Positions 16,010 to 25,425 of a DNA stretch of 64,000 nt are shown piece by piece (positions within the stretch are counted from its first letter, which is position 1; every line of letters starts with the position of its first letter). Position numbers and translations under genes: made by a program. The notes below the pieces were generated by a model. That model was not told the DNA's origin. It searched no databases and was given only the letters and a program-made list of their open reading frames with translations. Source of the stretch: Microtetraspora malaysiensis (lineage in GTDB: Bacteria; Actinomycetota; Actinomycetes; Streptosporangiales; Streptosporangiaceae); the NCBI RefSeq assembly GCF_001528665.1, contig NZ_BBYJ01000035.1:1-64000 (forward strand), in the 5' to 3' direction.

Positions 16010-18058
16010 TTACTCACCGGAGACTCCGGCGGCGGAACGGCACAGGTCGAGCACAGCGTCACCATACCGGTCCAATTTGACCCGTCCTATCCCCGCGATC
16101 TGCATAAGGTCCTCTTCCGAGGCGGGCATTCGCTCGGCGATCGCCTGGAGCGTCACGTCGGTGAAGACGACGTACGCCGGGACCTTGTTCTCCTTGGCGA
16201 CAGAGGAGCGCCAGGCCTTGAGCTTCTCCAGCAACTCCTCGTCGTAGTCCGCCGGGCAGCCGGCGCAGCGGCCCAGCTTCTGCTCGGCGGCCGTCGCCAG
16301 GGACCTGCCGCAGATGCGGCACTGGACGGGTTGCGCCGCCTTCCTGGACGGCGCCCGGCGCTCCGCCTTCGGCGGCGGGCTCGCGGTCAGCGAGGAGAGG
16401 CCGTCGAGGAACCGGGACGGCCGGCGCGACCGGCGGCCGCCCGGGGAGCGGGCCAGCGCCCAGGACAGGTGAAGGTGCTCGCGGGCGCGGGTCACGCCCA
16501 CGTAGAGGAGCCGCCGCTCCTCCTCGATCTGCTCGGGGGTCTCGGCGTACACGATCGGGACCATGCCGTCGGTGAGCCCGACGAGGAAGACAGCGTCCCA
16601 CTCCAGGCCCTTGGCGGAGTGCAGCGAGGCGAGCGTCACGCCCTCGACGGGCGGCGCGTGCTGCTCCATCGCCCGGCGCTCCAGCTCGGCGACGAAGGCG
16701 GGCAGGTCCGCGCCCTCGGCCGCCATGTCCTCGGCGAGGTCGGCCAGCGCCTTGAGCGACTCCCACTTCTCCCGGGCGCTGCCGCCGCCGGGCGGCTCCG
16801 GGGTGAGGCCGATCCCCGAGAGGATCGCGTGGACGGCCGGCGCGAGCGACTCCTCGTCGTTCGCCGAGCGGGCGGCGCCGCGCAGCAGGACCACGGCCTG
16901 CCGCACCTCCGGGCGCTCGAAAAACCGCTCCGCGCCGCGCAGCACGTACGGCACGCGGGCCTCGGCGAATGCCTGCTCGTACGCCTCGGACTGGGCGTTG
17001 ACGCGGAAGAGTACGGCGATCTCCCGGGCGGGCACGCCGTCGGCCATGAGCTTCTTCACGGTCAGCGCCACGCCCAGCGCCTCGGCCGGCTCGTCGTCGT
17101 ACTCGGTGAAGACGGGCTCAGGGCCCTCCGGGCGCTGTGCGACCAGCTCCAGCCGATGCGGCGAGCGCGCCATGACGCGGTTGGCGAGCGTGACCACCTG
17201 CGGGGTGGAGCGGTAGTCGCGGACCAGCCTGATCACCGTGGCCGAAGGGTGCTCGACCGCGAAGTTCGTCAGGTAGAGCGGGGTCGCGCCGGTGAAGGAG
17301 TAGATGGTCTGGTTGGGATCGCCGACCACGCACAGGTCGTCGCGCCCGCCGAGCCAGGTGTCGAGCAGCAGCTTCTGCAGCGGGTTGACGTCCTGGAACT
17401 CGTCCACCACGAAGTAGCGGTACTGCTGGCGGACCTGCGCGGCGACCTCCCGGTGCTCGGTGATCACCGCGGCGGTCAGTTCCAGGATGGTCTCGAAGTC
17501 GATCAGGTTGCGGCGGCGGCGCAGCTCCTCGTACGCCTCGTAGAGGCGGGCCACCTCCTCGGGGGCGATCGGCGGGGTGCGCCGGGCCTTGAGCGCGGCG
17601 GCCGGGTAGTCCTCGGGGCCGGTCTGGGTGACCTTGGCCCACTCGATCTCACTCGCGACGTCGCGCAGCTCGCCGCGGTCGGGGTTCCTCCTGAGCGTGC
17701 GGCACGCCTCGACGAGCAGCGGCAGCTTGGACTCCACGATCTGGGGTGTGTCGCCGCCGATCACGCGCGGCCAGAAGTAGCTGAGCTGGCGCAGCGCCGC
17801 CGCGTGGAAGGTGCGGGCCTGCACGCCCGGCGCGCCGAGCCGGCGCAGCCGCTGCCTGAGCTCACCGGCCGCCCGTGTGGTGAACGTCACAGCGAGGACG
17901 CACTGCGGCTCGACCACCCCGGACTGCACCGCGTGCGCGATGCGATGGGTGATGGCCCGGGTTTTGCCCGTGCCTGCTCCTGCCAGCACGCACACCGGAC
18001 CGCGTACGGACTCGGCGACGTCGCGCTGCTCCGGATCCAGCCCCGCGAGGACGTCCAC
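16010..18058 (-). CDS. uvrD2: ATP-dependent DNA helicase UvrD2 (SF1, HRDC)
   Basis: A 682-aa superfamily 1A helicase with 3'-5' polarity expected. The Walker A GAGTGKT lies at 27-33, Walker B is VVDEFQDVNP, and the C-terminal motor motifs include LHSAKGLEWD and YVGVTRA. Towards the C-terminus sits a tetracysteine module (CRIC...CAGC) and then an HRDC domain (LMQIAGIGRVKLDRYG). This motor-tetracysteine-HRDC order is that of mycobacterial UvrD2. The GTG at 18058 has GGGAG six bases upstream. It is divergent from the secreted hydrolase gene and lies close to whiB7 and mycoredoxin, as in M. tuberculosis. Confidence 0.95.
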   Translation of the reverse strand: MDVLAGLDPEQRDVAESVRGPVCVLAGAGTGKTRAITHRIAHAVQSGVVEPQCVLAVTFTTRAAGELRQRLRRLGAPGVQARTFHAAALRQLSYFWPRVIGGDTPQIVESKLPLLVEACRTLRRNPDRGELRDVASEIEWAKVTQTGPEDYPAAALKARRTPPIAPEEVARLYEAYEELRRRRNLIDFETILELTAAVITEHREVAAQVRQQYRYFVVDEFQDVNPLQKLLLDTWLGGRDDLCVVGDPNQTIYSFTGATPLYLTNFAVEHPSATVIRLVRDYRSTPQVVTLANRVMARSPHRLELVAQRPEGPEPVFTEYDDEPAEALGVALTVKKLMADGVPAREIAVLFRVNAQSEAYEQAFAEARVPYVLRGAERFFERPEVRQAVVLLRGAARSANDEESLAPAVHAILSGIGLTPEPPGGGSAREKWESLKALADLAEDMAAEGADLPAFVAELERRAMEQHAPPVEGVTLASLHSAKGLEWDAVFLVGLTDGMVPIVYAETPEQIEEERRLLYVGVTRAREHLHLSWALARSPGGRRSRRPSRFLDGLSSLTASPPPKAERRAPSRKAAQPVQCRICGRSLATAAEQKLGRCAGCPADYDEELLEKLKAWRSSVAKENKVPAYVVFTDVTLQAIAERMPASEEDLMQIAGIGRVKLDRYGDAVLDLCRSAAGVSGE

Positions 18059-18169
18059 GTAACGCTCCCAACATGCGATGCGGACGGATGAACTGGCATC
18101 ATCCTTCCAGCAACTAACAGAGACGGCGTGGTTTACCCACAGGGGCCCCGGCTCCGAAGGAGGAGAGCA

Positions 18170-19087
18170 GTGCGAAGGACAGCGGTAGGTGTCGGATCCC
18201 TAGCCCTCGCTGCCGTTCTGCTCCCGTCGACGGGCGCCGCCGCCGCGTCGGGCGACCCGACGCCGTCGCCCAGTCCCACGCCCTCCGCCACGGTATCCGT
18301 CGTGCCGCTCCACTCGGACACCAACGTCCGCACCTTCTCGTACGGCGCGCACCCCCGGCAGCGCATGGACGTGTGGTGGCACAACACCGGAGAGCGGCAT
18401 CCGGCGGTGTTCATCGTCCACGGCGGATGGTGGTCGGGCGGCGACAAGAAGGCCACGGCCTCGATCAGCCAGAGCTACGCACAGCTCGGCTACACCGTCA
18501 TCTCGATCAACTACCGGCTGTCGGGCGACGCCGCGTGGCCCGCGCAGCGGAGCGACGCGCTCAACGCCATCGCCACCATGCGCAAGCACGCCGAGACGTT
18601 CAACATGGACCCGGACCGCTACGTCGTGCTCGGCTTCTCCGCGGGTGGGCACATCGCCGCCGCCGTCGGCACGTACGGCGACGGCTCCCCCGGCCTGCGC
18701 GGCGTCGCCGCCGTCTCCCCGGTCATCTCGCCGCTGACGGCCTACAGCGACGGCGACGCCGGCGGGGACGCCTACCAGCGCAAGCTCCGCAAGGCGACGG
18801 TGGCGCTGGCGGGCGGCTGCGGGCCGACCCAGTGCCCCAAGATCTGGTCGAGCATGGAGGTGGCGTTCCACGCGAGCGCGGGCGACGCCCCGATGCTCAC
18901 GCTCCACTCGGACGACGAGTTCGTGCCGCCGTACCAGAGCGAGCTGCTGAAGCAGACGCTCGACGAGGTGGGCGTGAAGATGACCATCCGGACGATGCCC
19001 GGCGTGCAGCACAGCTCGGCGCTCTACCGCGAGCCGGGCGTGGCCGAGGGCGTGCAGTCCTGGATCGCCTCCCGCCTGGCGAAGTGA
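18170..19087 (+). CDS. Secreted alpha/beta hydrolase
   Basis: A 305-aa exported hydrolase. A signal peptide covers about residues 1-28 (basic start, then VGSLALAAVLL), followed by a Pro/Ser/Thr linker (PTPSPSPTPS). The alpha/beta-hydrolase core has an oxyanion-hole HGGWWSGG, the nucleophile elbow GFSAGGH, an acid in HSDDEFVP and a His in GVQHSSAL, so the triad is complete. The pattern resembles the carboxylesterase/BD-FAE group. The GTG at 18170 is chosen because AAGGAGG lies six bases upstream; a GTG at 18128 has no site. Substrate unknown. Confidence 0.85.
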   Translation: MRRTAVGVGSLALAAVLLPSTGAAAASGDPTPSPSPTPSATVSVVPLHSDTNVRTFSYGAHPRQRMDVWWHNTGERHPAVFIVHGGWWSGGDKKATASISQSYAQLGYTVISINYRLSGDAAWPAQRSDALNAIATMRKHAETFNMDPDRYVVLGFSAGGHIAAAVGTYGDGSPGLRGVAAVSPVISPLTAYSDGDAGGDAYQRKLRKATVALAGGCGPTQCPKIWSSMEVAFHASAGDAPMLTLHSDDEFVPPYQSELLKQTLDEVGVKMTIRTMPGVQHSSALYREPGVAEGVQSWIASRLAK

Positions 19088-19169
19088 CCGCCGCTCCGCG
19101 GACCCCGGGAACACGGGCGGCGGTCCCCTGTGTTGTCAATGACTGCTCATGACACACGAAGGGACGAAG

Positions 19170-19409
19170 ATGGCGCTCACCGTCTACACGACCAGTTGGT
19201 GCGGCCCCTGCAAGCGACTGAAGGGCCAGCTCACCCGCGAAGGCATCACCTTCGAGGAGATCGACATCGAGCGGCATCCGGACGCCGCGGAGTTCGTGAT
19301 GAGCGTGAACAACGGCAACCAGGTGGTGCCGACCGTGGTCGCCGACTGCCACACGATGACGAACCCGTCGGTGGCCGAGGTCAAGCGGCACCTCACCGGC
19401 GCCTGCTGA
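19170..19409 (+). CDS. mrx1: Mycoredoxin (glutaredoxin-like)
   Basis: A 79-aa thioredoxin-fold oxidoreductase that reduces mycothiol mixed disulfides (Rv3198A-like). The active site WCGPC has Cys11 and Cys14; VVPTVV holds the cis-Pro. Additional Cys residues lie near the C-terminus. CGPC is the thioredoxin-like form, where M. tuberculosis Mrx1 has CGYC, so redox potential may differ. The ATG at 19170 has AAGGGA five bases upstream; an ATG at 19149 would add seven residues. It lies between the hydrolase and nudC, as in mycobacteria. Confidence 0.88.
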   Translation: MALTVYTTSWCGPCKRLKGQLTREGITFEEIDIERHPDAAEFVMSVNNGNQVVPTVVADCHTMTNPSVAEVKRHLTGAC

Positions 19410-19475
19410 CCCCCTCCTCGCGTTCCGTCCGGTTCGATCTGTGGGGCGCCGCCGTCCCGGTCGGCGCCCCCGGAC

Positions 19476-20414
19476 TCAGTCGCCGTCGATGCGCGCGCCG
19501 TACCAGGTCTCGATGAGCCTGCGGGCGATCGAGAGCTGGGACGGCAGGCCCAGCTCTCCGGAGCGCACGGCCGCGCCCAGCTCGTCCCTGGTCCACCAGC
19601 GGGCCTCGGCGATCTCCTCCGCGTCCGGCCGGAGCTCCGTGGACAGCGCGCGGGCGAAGAACCCGACCATCAGGCTGCGCGGGAACGGCCACGGCTGGCT
19701 GCCCATGTATCGGGCGTCGGCCGCGGCGACGCCGACCTCTTCGAAGACCTCGCGCACGACGGCCTGCTCCAGCGCCTCGCCCGGCTCGACGAACCCGGCG
19801 AGCACCGACATCCGGCCCTCCGGCCACTCCGGGCCCCTGGCCAGCAACGCACGGTCGTCCTCGTCGCGCACCAGCATGATCACGGCGGGGTCGACCCGGG
19901 GGAAGTGCTGGCTGCCGTCGGCGGGACAGACGCGCACGTGGCCCGACGCCGCGACGTCGGTGCGGCTCCCGCAGCGCGGGCAGTGCTCGTGCCCGGCGTG
20001 CCACGCCTCCAGCGCCACCGCGTAGACGAAGAGACCGGCGTCCCGGTCGTCGAGCAGGGATCCGGCCTGGCGCAGCCCCATCGGGGCGTCGTACGGGCCG
20101 TCCTCCGGCGCGGGGCCCTCGGTGATCTCGTCCGGCAGCGGCGTCTTGACCGCGAAGTACGGCACACCCTCGGCGTCGACACCGAGCAGGTAGCGCGGCC
20201 CCTGCGGGGCCTCGGCGGGCGACATCAGGGTCAGGCTCGCCTCCATGCCGCGACTCCGGACCAGGGTCCTGCCCTCGTGGACGAGCAGGACGCGGGTCCT
20301 CTCCTCGGCCCAGACCCGCCGCAACCAGTCCTCGTCGTTGCGGAGCGCGGCCGAACGGTCGACGATGCCGCGCGACAGCAACAACGGCCCCATGAGCCCG
20401 TCAGTCGTTTCCAC
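19476..20414 (-). CDS. nudC: NAD(+) diphosphatase NudC
   Basis: A 312-aa NudC: it cleaves NADH/NAD+ to NMN(H) and AMP and can remove NAD caps from RNA. A zinc-ribbon contains Cys145, Cys148 and Cys163; the fourth position appears to be His170 rather than Cys. The Nudix box runs from Gly207 (GFVEPGE...REVFEEVG), and the NudC signature SQPWPFP is at 239-245. The GTG at 20414 faces the siderophore operon, with an 87-bp shared promoter region containing the iron box. Same position as Rv3199c. Confidence 0.94.
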   Translation of the reverse strand: METTDGLMGPLLLSRGIVDRSAALRNDEDWLRRVWAEERTRVLLVHEGRTLVRSRGMEASLTLMSPAEAPQGPRYLLGVDAEGVPYFAVKTPLPDEITEGPAPEDGPYDAPMGLRQAGSLLDDRDAGLFVYAVALEAWHAGHEHCPRCGSRTDVAASGHVRVCPADGSQHFPRVDPAVIMLVRDEDDRALLARGPEWPEGRMSVLAGFVEPGEALEQAVVREVFEEVGVAAADARYMGSQPWPFPRSLMVGFFARALSTELRPDAEEIAEARWWTRDELGAAVRSGELGLPSQLSIARRLIETWYGARIDGD

Positions 20415-20470
20415 TCGCCTATCTTTCCATTCGCCACCAAAACGATCTATCGAAGGCTAGGATGACTGAG

Positions 20471-20489
20471 TTAGGTTAGCCTTACCTTC
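20471..20489 (+). promoter_or_regulatory. Iron box (DmdR/IdeR-type operator)
   Basis: TTAGGTTAGCCTTACCTTC matches 15 of 19 bases of the DtxR-family consensus TTAGGTTAGGCTAACCTAA. A -10-like TAGGAT (20458-20463) lies just upstream, so a bound repressor would cover the start region of the siderophore operon. This predicts repression by iron. Confidence 0.85.
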
Positions 20490-20501
20490 GGGGGTCCTTG
20501 C

Positions 20502-21665
20502 GTGCGGCTGTACCTCACCTCGCTGAATCCCACCGACTCGGTCACCGCCGGCTTCCTGCCCGCCGCCGAGGCTCTGGGATGGGACGTGACGATCCTGACC
20601 GACCGTCCCGCCGGATATCCCGGGTTCGAGACCATCGAGACCGACGTGCGCGACGTCCGCGCCGTCATCGACACCATCGCCCGGCACCACCCGCCGGGCG
20701 TCGTCTTCACCAACTCCGACCACATCCAGGCCGAGACCGCCCTGGCCGCCGCGTATTTCGGCCTGCCGGGCAAGGACTGGCGCGCCTGCGTCACCGCGAA
20801 GAACAAGGCCCTCACCCGCGAACGGCTCGCCTCCGTCGAGTCCGTCCGGTCCGTACGGCTCACGCCGGGGGCGGGCCTGCCGGAGGCCCTGCCGTACCCG
20901 GTGGTGGTGAAGCCGGCCATGGGGGTGGCGAGCGAGGACGTGACGCTGGCCCGGGACGCCGGCGAGCTGGCCGCGGCGGTCGCCGAGATCAGGACGCGGC
21001 GGCCCGGCGAGACGCTGGTGGCCGAGGAGTACCTCGACGGCCCCCTCCACACCCTGGAGACCCTCGGGGACGGCGGCACGGTGGCCGTTCTGGGGGGATT
21101 CCGCACCACACTCGGCCCGCTGCCGCACTTCGTCGAGGAACGGCTCGACTGGGATCCGGAGCCGCCCCCGGGCGCGCGCGACCACGTGCTGGCTGCGCTG
21201 GCCGCGCTCGGCGTGGGCTTCGGCGCGTGCCACACCGAGTACGTCGTCACACCGGACGGGCCCCGGATCGTCGAGGTGAACTACCGCGTCATCGGCGACA
21301 ACTGCGACCTCCTGCTCGCCGACATGATCGGGGCGCCCCTCTTCGAGTGGATACTGCGCGTCCACGCGGGCGAGCCGCTGCCGTGCCCGCCGGAGGCGGC
21401 CACGGCCGGGCACGGCGCCGTGGTCAGCCTCGTCGCGGACCGCTCCGGCGTGGTGACCGTGGCCCCGCCTCCGGACGCGCAGCCGCGAGAGCGCGACGGG
21501 GCCCGCCTGTGGCACCGGCCGCTGCGCCGGGTCGGCGACCGGGTCGAACTGACCCACACCAACCGCGACTATCTGGGCCTCCTCCGCGCCGTCGGGCCGG
21601 ACCGCGCCCGCGTCGACGCCGCCGTGGCGGCGTTCCGCGCCGAGCGGCCGTGGGTGATCGGATGA
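20502..21665 (+). CDS. ATP-grasp ligase of siderophore biosynthesis
   Basis: A 387-aa ATP-grasp enzyme. Residues 1-105 form the pre-ATP-grasp domain; YPVVVKPAMGVASED holds the ATP-binding Lys, LVAEEYLDG follows, and IVEVNYRVIGDNCD is the metal-binding block. The GTG at 20502 has GGGGG seven bases upstream and lies 12 bp after the iron box. Its stop overlaps the next start (ATGA). In vibrioferrin synthesis the ATP-grasp enzyme PvsA works with two IucA/IucC enzymes, and this operon has the same three types. The amino-acid substrate cannot be read from sequence. Confidence 0.85.
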   Translation: MRLYLTSLNPTDSVTAGFLPAAEALGWDVTILTDRPAGYPGFETIETDVRDVRAVIDTIARHHPPGVVFTNSDHIQAETALAAAYFGLPGKDWRACVTAKNKALTRERLASVESVRSVRLTPGAGLPEALPYPVVVKPAMGVASEDVTLARDAGELAAAVAEIRTRRPGETLVAEEYLDGPLHTLETLGDGGTVAVLGGFRTTLGPLPHFVEERLDWDPEPPPGARDHVLAALAALGVGFGACHTEYVVTPDGPRIVEVNYRVIGDNCDLLLADMIGAPLFEWILRVHAGEPLPCPPEAATAGHGAVVSLVADRSGVVTVAPPPDAQPRERDGARLWHRPLRRVGDRVELTHTNRDYLGLLRAVGPDRARVDAAVAAFRAERPWVIG

Positions 21666-23311
21666 GCGCGATGGCCGGGGTGCGGCCGGTGGGGCGGGAG
21701 CCGTACCTGGCCGGACGGGTGCTGAACGCGCTGCTCCGCGAGGACTTCGCGGGCATCGCGTCACGGTTGGAACGCGACCGGGAGGGGGTCGCCCTCGTGC
21801 TCGCGTCCGGCCGGAGGGTACGGCTCGCGCCCGGCGGCCTGTTCCAGGACTTCTCGATCGCCCCGGAGGAGACGCTCACCCTCGCGGAGGTCCTGCAGAC
21901 GCTGGAGGCGGTGGCGACGCCGGCCGACGCTCCCGGGGTCGCCGCCTTCGCCACCGAATGCCACGAGACCCTCGCCGCGCTCGAACTCCACGACCGGCAC
22001 GGGCCGCGGGCGCTGGAGCGGGCACCCGGCCCGATCCGGTACGAGGCGCTCGCGGCGGCCGTGGACCACCCCGTGTACCCGACGGCGCGCTGCCGCCTCG
22101 GCGTCCCCGCCGAGGGCCTGCTCGCGTACGCCCCGGAGTTCGCGCCCGCGTTCGAGCTGCGCTGGGCCGCGGTGCCCAGGGAGCGCGTCACGCTCTCGGC
22201 CGAGGCGGAGACCTTCCCGGGCGTCCGCCAGGAGCCGGTCTCGGGGTCGCTTTCCCGCGTGTTCCCGTCGGCGGTCCCGGGTCACGCTTCCGCGCTCTTC
22301 CCACGCCCCGCCGACGTGGGGCTGCCCGACCGGCTGGCGGACACGCACGTGCTCTTCCCGGTGCATCCGCTCGCGCTGCCGGTGGTCACCGGGATCCCCG
22401 GCGTCATCGTGGCGGGCGTGCCGTACCTGCGGGTGCGGCCGACGCTGTCGATGCGCACCGTGGTGGCCGGCGAACGGCTGCACCTCAAGCTGCCGATCCC
22501 GACGAGCACGCTCGGACTGCGCAACCGGCGGTCGATCAAGCCCGCCACGCTGCGGGACGGCGCGCTCGCCGAACGGCTGCTGCGCGAGGTGCTCCGCGCC
22601 GAGCCGGACCTGCCGGTGCTCCTCGCCGACGAGCAGGTCCACGGCCACGCCGGGCACGAGTACCTCGGCTGGCTGGTCCGGCGGCTGCCTCCCGGCGAGA
22701 TCGTGCCCGTGGCGGCGCTGGCCGCGCCCGGCGTGCTCCCCGAGATCGCCGCCCGGTTCCACGGAGGCGACGTCAGGGCGCTGCTCCGCGAGTACCTGAC
22801 CCTCCTCTTCGCGTGGAACGTCCGGCTCTTCGTCCGGTACGGCATCGCCCTGGAGGCGCACCAGCAGAACCTGTCGCTGGTCTTCGCGGACGGCGCGATG
22901 CGGTTGATGGTGAAGGACAACGACGGCCTTCTCGCCGCGCCCGACCGGCTGGCCTCGGCCGGGCCGGCCGTACCGGACTTCGCCGACGAGCGCATGCTGA
23001 CCGACGATCCGCACTCCCTGGCCGACGTGTTCGTGACGATCACCCTGCATCTGGCCGCCGCGGCCATCGCGTTCGGGGCGGTCGAGGACGCGGCCCGGCT
23101 GATACGCGAGACGCTCGACGACGCGCTCACGGAGTACGGCGAGCACCCGATGGCCCGCCTGCTGCGCGCCAGGACCCTGGACGCGGCCCGGCTGGTCGGC
23201 AAGTCCATGGTCACCGCCGCCACCCTGGTCGGCAAGGAACGGACCGGCGCCAGGGACGTCAACAAGTTCTACGGCACCAGCGGGCCGAACTACCTCCGCT
23301 TCCCGCGTTGA
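21662..23311 (+). CDS. IucA/IucC-family NIS siderophore synthetase 1
   Basis: A 549-aa NRPS-independent siderophore synthetase that condenses a carboxylate (typically citrate or 2-oxoglutarate) with an amine or alcohol through an acyl-adenylate. Family motifs are FPVHPLAL, the ATP-binding KLPIPTSTLGLRNRRS near residue 280, the EAHQQNL block and VKDNDG. A C-terminal FhuF-like transporter part ends GTSGPNYLRF. The ATG at 21662 overlaps the stop of the ATP-grasp gene, so the two are coupled. The second NIS gene follows 61 bp downstream. Confidence 0.92.
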   Translation: MSAMAGVRPVGREPYLAGRVLNALLREDFAGIASRLERDREGVALVLASGRRVRLAPGGLFQDFSIAPEETLTLAEVLQTLEAVATPADAPGVAAFATECHETLAALELHDRHGPRALERAPGPIRYEALAAAVDHPVYPTARCRLGVPAEGLLAYAPEFAPAFELRWAAVPRERVTLSAEAETFPGVRQEPVSGSLSRVFPSAVPGHASALFPRPADVGLPDRLADTHVLFPVHPLALPVVTGIPGVIVAGVPYLRVRPTLSMRTVVAGERLHLKLPIPTSTLGLRNRRSIKPATLRDGALAERLLREVLRAEPDLPVLLADEQVHGHAGHEYLGWLVRRLPPGEIVPVAALAAPGVLPEIAARFHGGDVRALLREYLTLLFAWNVRLFVRYGIALEAHQQNLSLVFADGAMRLMVKDNDGLLAAPDRLASAGPAVPDFADERMLTDDPHSLADVFVTITLHLAAAAIAFGAVEDAARLIRETLDDALTEYGEHPMARLLRARTLDAARLVGKSMVTAATLVGKERTGARDVNKFYGTSGPNYLRFPR

Positions 23312-23372
23312 CTGCCTCCCCCGGATCTCCCCCGGATCGCGGACGGGAGTCCTCCACGCCGAAGGAGATCGG

Positions 23373-24998
23373 ATGAGCGCCGTATCCACGGCAGCGGGCC
23401 GTACACACGGGATTTCCCCGGAACACGGCCACGAGCCGGGTTCCGGGGACGCCCGCCGCGCGGTCGCGGAGGCGGTGACGCTGGGCGCGCTGCTGCGCTG
23501 CTGCGTCCGCGAGGTGGCCTGGCCGCGCGGGCAGGTCTGGCCGGCCGAGCCGTACCTGCTGCTGCGGGTGGCCGGGACTCTGCTGCGGGCCCGGGTCCAC
23601 GGCGGGATCGCGCTGCGTTTCGACGGCCCGGCCGAGTGGCTCTCGGGCGGCGCGTGGCGGCCGCTCACCTCGGAGATGCTGGTCACGCTGGTCGAGCGGG
23701 AGCTGGCCGGAGGCAACGACGAGTTCGCCGGGCAGGTGACGCGCAGCCGCGAGGCGATCGCCGCGCTGCTGCGGGCCCGCGAGAGGGCGGCCGCCCCCGG
23801 CGATCCGTGGCTCGCGTCGGAGCAGGCGCTGGTCGCGGGGCACCCGTTCCACCCCTCGCCGAAGGCGCGGGAGGGGTCCGACTGGCTGCGCTACGCGCCC
23901 GAGGCGCACGCGGAGTTCCCGCTCCGGCTGCTCGGCGTGCGCGCCGACCTGGTCGCGGAGCGGGGCGACGCCGCCGCGCTCGGCCTATTCGGCGGCGCGC
24001 CTTCGGGGTACGTGCCGCTGCCGGCGCATCCGTGGCAGCTCGACCTGCTCGCCGCCGAACTGCGCGACCCCCTGGCCGACGGGCGGCTGGTCGATCTGGG
24101 GGAGACGTCCCGGCCGGTGGCCCCCACCTCGTCGGTCCGCACGGTGTACGACGCGGAGACCGGGATGTGCCTGAAGTTCAGTCTCGATGTACGGATCACG
24201 AACTGCGTGCGGAAGAACGCCTGGTACGAGCTGATCGGCGCGGTGGAGCTCACCGGGCGGCTCGGCCCGGTGTTCGCGCGGCTGGCCGCCGGCTTCCCCG
24301 GCACGCGGTGGCTGCCCGAGCCCGGCTACCGGTCCGCGGACCTCGGCGTCCGGCTGCTCGAAGGGCTGGGCGTGATCCTCCGGCCCGGCCCATGGACGGT
24401 GTGCGGTCCCGGCGTCACCCCGGTCCTCGCCGGGGCGCTCGCCTCCCCGGGGGGCCCGGGGCCGTACGGCACGGCCGATCCGCTCGCGTGGTGGCGGTGC
24501 TATGTGGAGCGGGTCGCGCCGCCGGTGCTCGACGCGTATTTCACGCACGGCGTGGTCCTGGAGCCCCACCTGCAGAACGTGCTGGTCGGGATCGACGACC
24601 GCGATCTCCCCGTTGAAGCCATATTTCGGGATATGGAGGGGACGAAGCTCGTCCGGGATCGGCATGATCTGTCCGGCCTGCCTCCGGCGGTGGCCACGGC
24701 GCTCACGTACGACGCGGAGCGCGGATGGAACCGCGTCGTCTACTGCCTCATGGTCAACCATCTCGCCGAGGTCGCCGCCTCGGTGGCCGAGCACGCCGGG
24801 CAGGTCATCCTGCCCGAACTGTGGTCGGCCGCCCGTGACGTCCTCGCGGCGTACGCGGAGGGACACCGCACGCCACCCCCGCTGGCCGAGCTGCTCGCGG
24901 GGGCGCCACTGCCTGCGAAGGCCAACCTCGGGGTCCGCTGGGCGCGCGACGCGGACCGTACCGCCGGATACGTCCCGATCGCCAACCCGCTCGCCTGA
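23373..24998 (+). CDS. IucA/IucC-family NIS siderophore synthetase 2
   Basis: A 541-aa NIS synthetase, clearly different from its neighbour. Motifs are LPAHPWQ, the ATP-binding CLKFSLDVRITNCVRKN, EPHLQNVLV and RDMEGTKL. The first 25 residues are Gly/His-rich and probably disordered. The ATG at 23373 has AAGGAG six bases upstream. Two NIS enzymes plus an ATP-grasp ligase predict a three-part mixed carboxylate siderophore. No exporter, receptor or PLP decarboxylase is encoded beside it. It converges with the DUF1801 gene, leaving 14 bp. Confidence 0.92.
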   Translation: MSAVSTAAGRTHGISPEHGHEPGSGDARRAVAEAVTLGALLRCCVREVAWPRGQVWPAEPYLLLRVAGTLLRARVHGGIALRFDGPAEWLSGGAWRPLTSEMLVTLVERELAGGNDEFAGQVTRSREAIAALLRARERAAAPGDPWLASEQALVAGHPFHPSPKAREGSDWLRYAPEAHAEFPLRLLGVRADLVAERGDAAALGLFGGAPSGYVPLPAHPWQLDLLAAELRDPLADGRLVDLGETSRPVAPTSSVRTVYDAETGMCLKFSLDVRITNCVRKNAWYELIGAVELTGRLGPVFARLAAGFPGTRWLPEPGYRSADLGVRLLEGLGVILRPGPWTVCGPGVTPVLAGALASPGGPGPYGTADPLAWWRCYVERVAPPVLDAYFTHGVVLEPHLQNVLVGIDDRDLPVEAIFRDMEGTKLVRDRHDLSGLPPAVATALTYDAERGWNRVVYCLMVNHLAEVAASVAEHAGQVILPELWSAARDVLAAYAEGHRTPPPLAELLAGAPLPAKANLGVRWARDADRTAGYVPIANPLA

Positions 24999-25012
24999 CG
25001 TCCCCGGCGCGG

Positions 25013-25372
25013 TCACCCCTCCAGGTCGCGGCCCTGGCGCAGCCAGTCCGCGAACAGCTCGGCGTCGATCTCGTCCACCGAACGGAGCTTGACCGCGGCC
25101 ATCACCCGGGCGGCGGGTTCGAGGCGGCCGGACCGGTCCTCGATCTCCTGACCACGCCAGAGGCCGAAGGTCACGTAGCTCGCGTACGCCTTGACGTAGG
25201 CGACCGGCTGCTTGCCCGGGGCCGGGCCCAGGCTCCACACCGGGTGCCCGTGCCAGACCGCGCCGACGCCGGGCAGCGTCTCCTCGATGAGGGGCAGGAG
25301 CTTCGCACCGATCTCGCGATGCGACTCGGGGAGGGAGGCCATGTACTCGTCCACGGTGGCGGGCTTGGTCAT
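25013..25372 (-). CDS. DUF1801 (YdhG-like) protein
   Basis: A 119-aa DUF1801 protein. The family pattern VDEYMASLPESHREI...LLPLIEETLPG...WHGHPVWS and VTFGLWRGQEI is clear. Some members are annotated as iron chaperones because the fold resembles frataxin; that is weak evidence, though the gene adjoins a siderophore operon. The ATG at 25372 has AAAGG eight bases upstream. It lies 53 bp downstream of the DUF998 gene on the same strand. Confidence 0.85.
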   Translation of the reverse strand: MTKPATVDEYMASLPESHREIGAKLLPLIEETLPGVGAVWHGHPVWSLGPAPGKQPVAYVKAYASYVTFGLWRGQEIEDRSGRLEPAARVMAAVKLRSVDEIDAELFADWLRQGRDLEG

Positions 25373-25425
25373 GTCGGCGACCTTTCTTGTCCGGGATTCG
25401 GCGTGGGGTGGTTCAGCGGGGTGGT

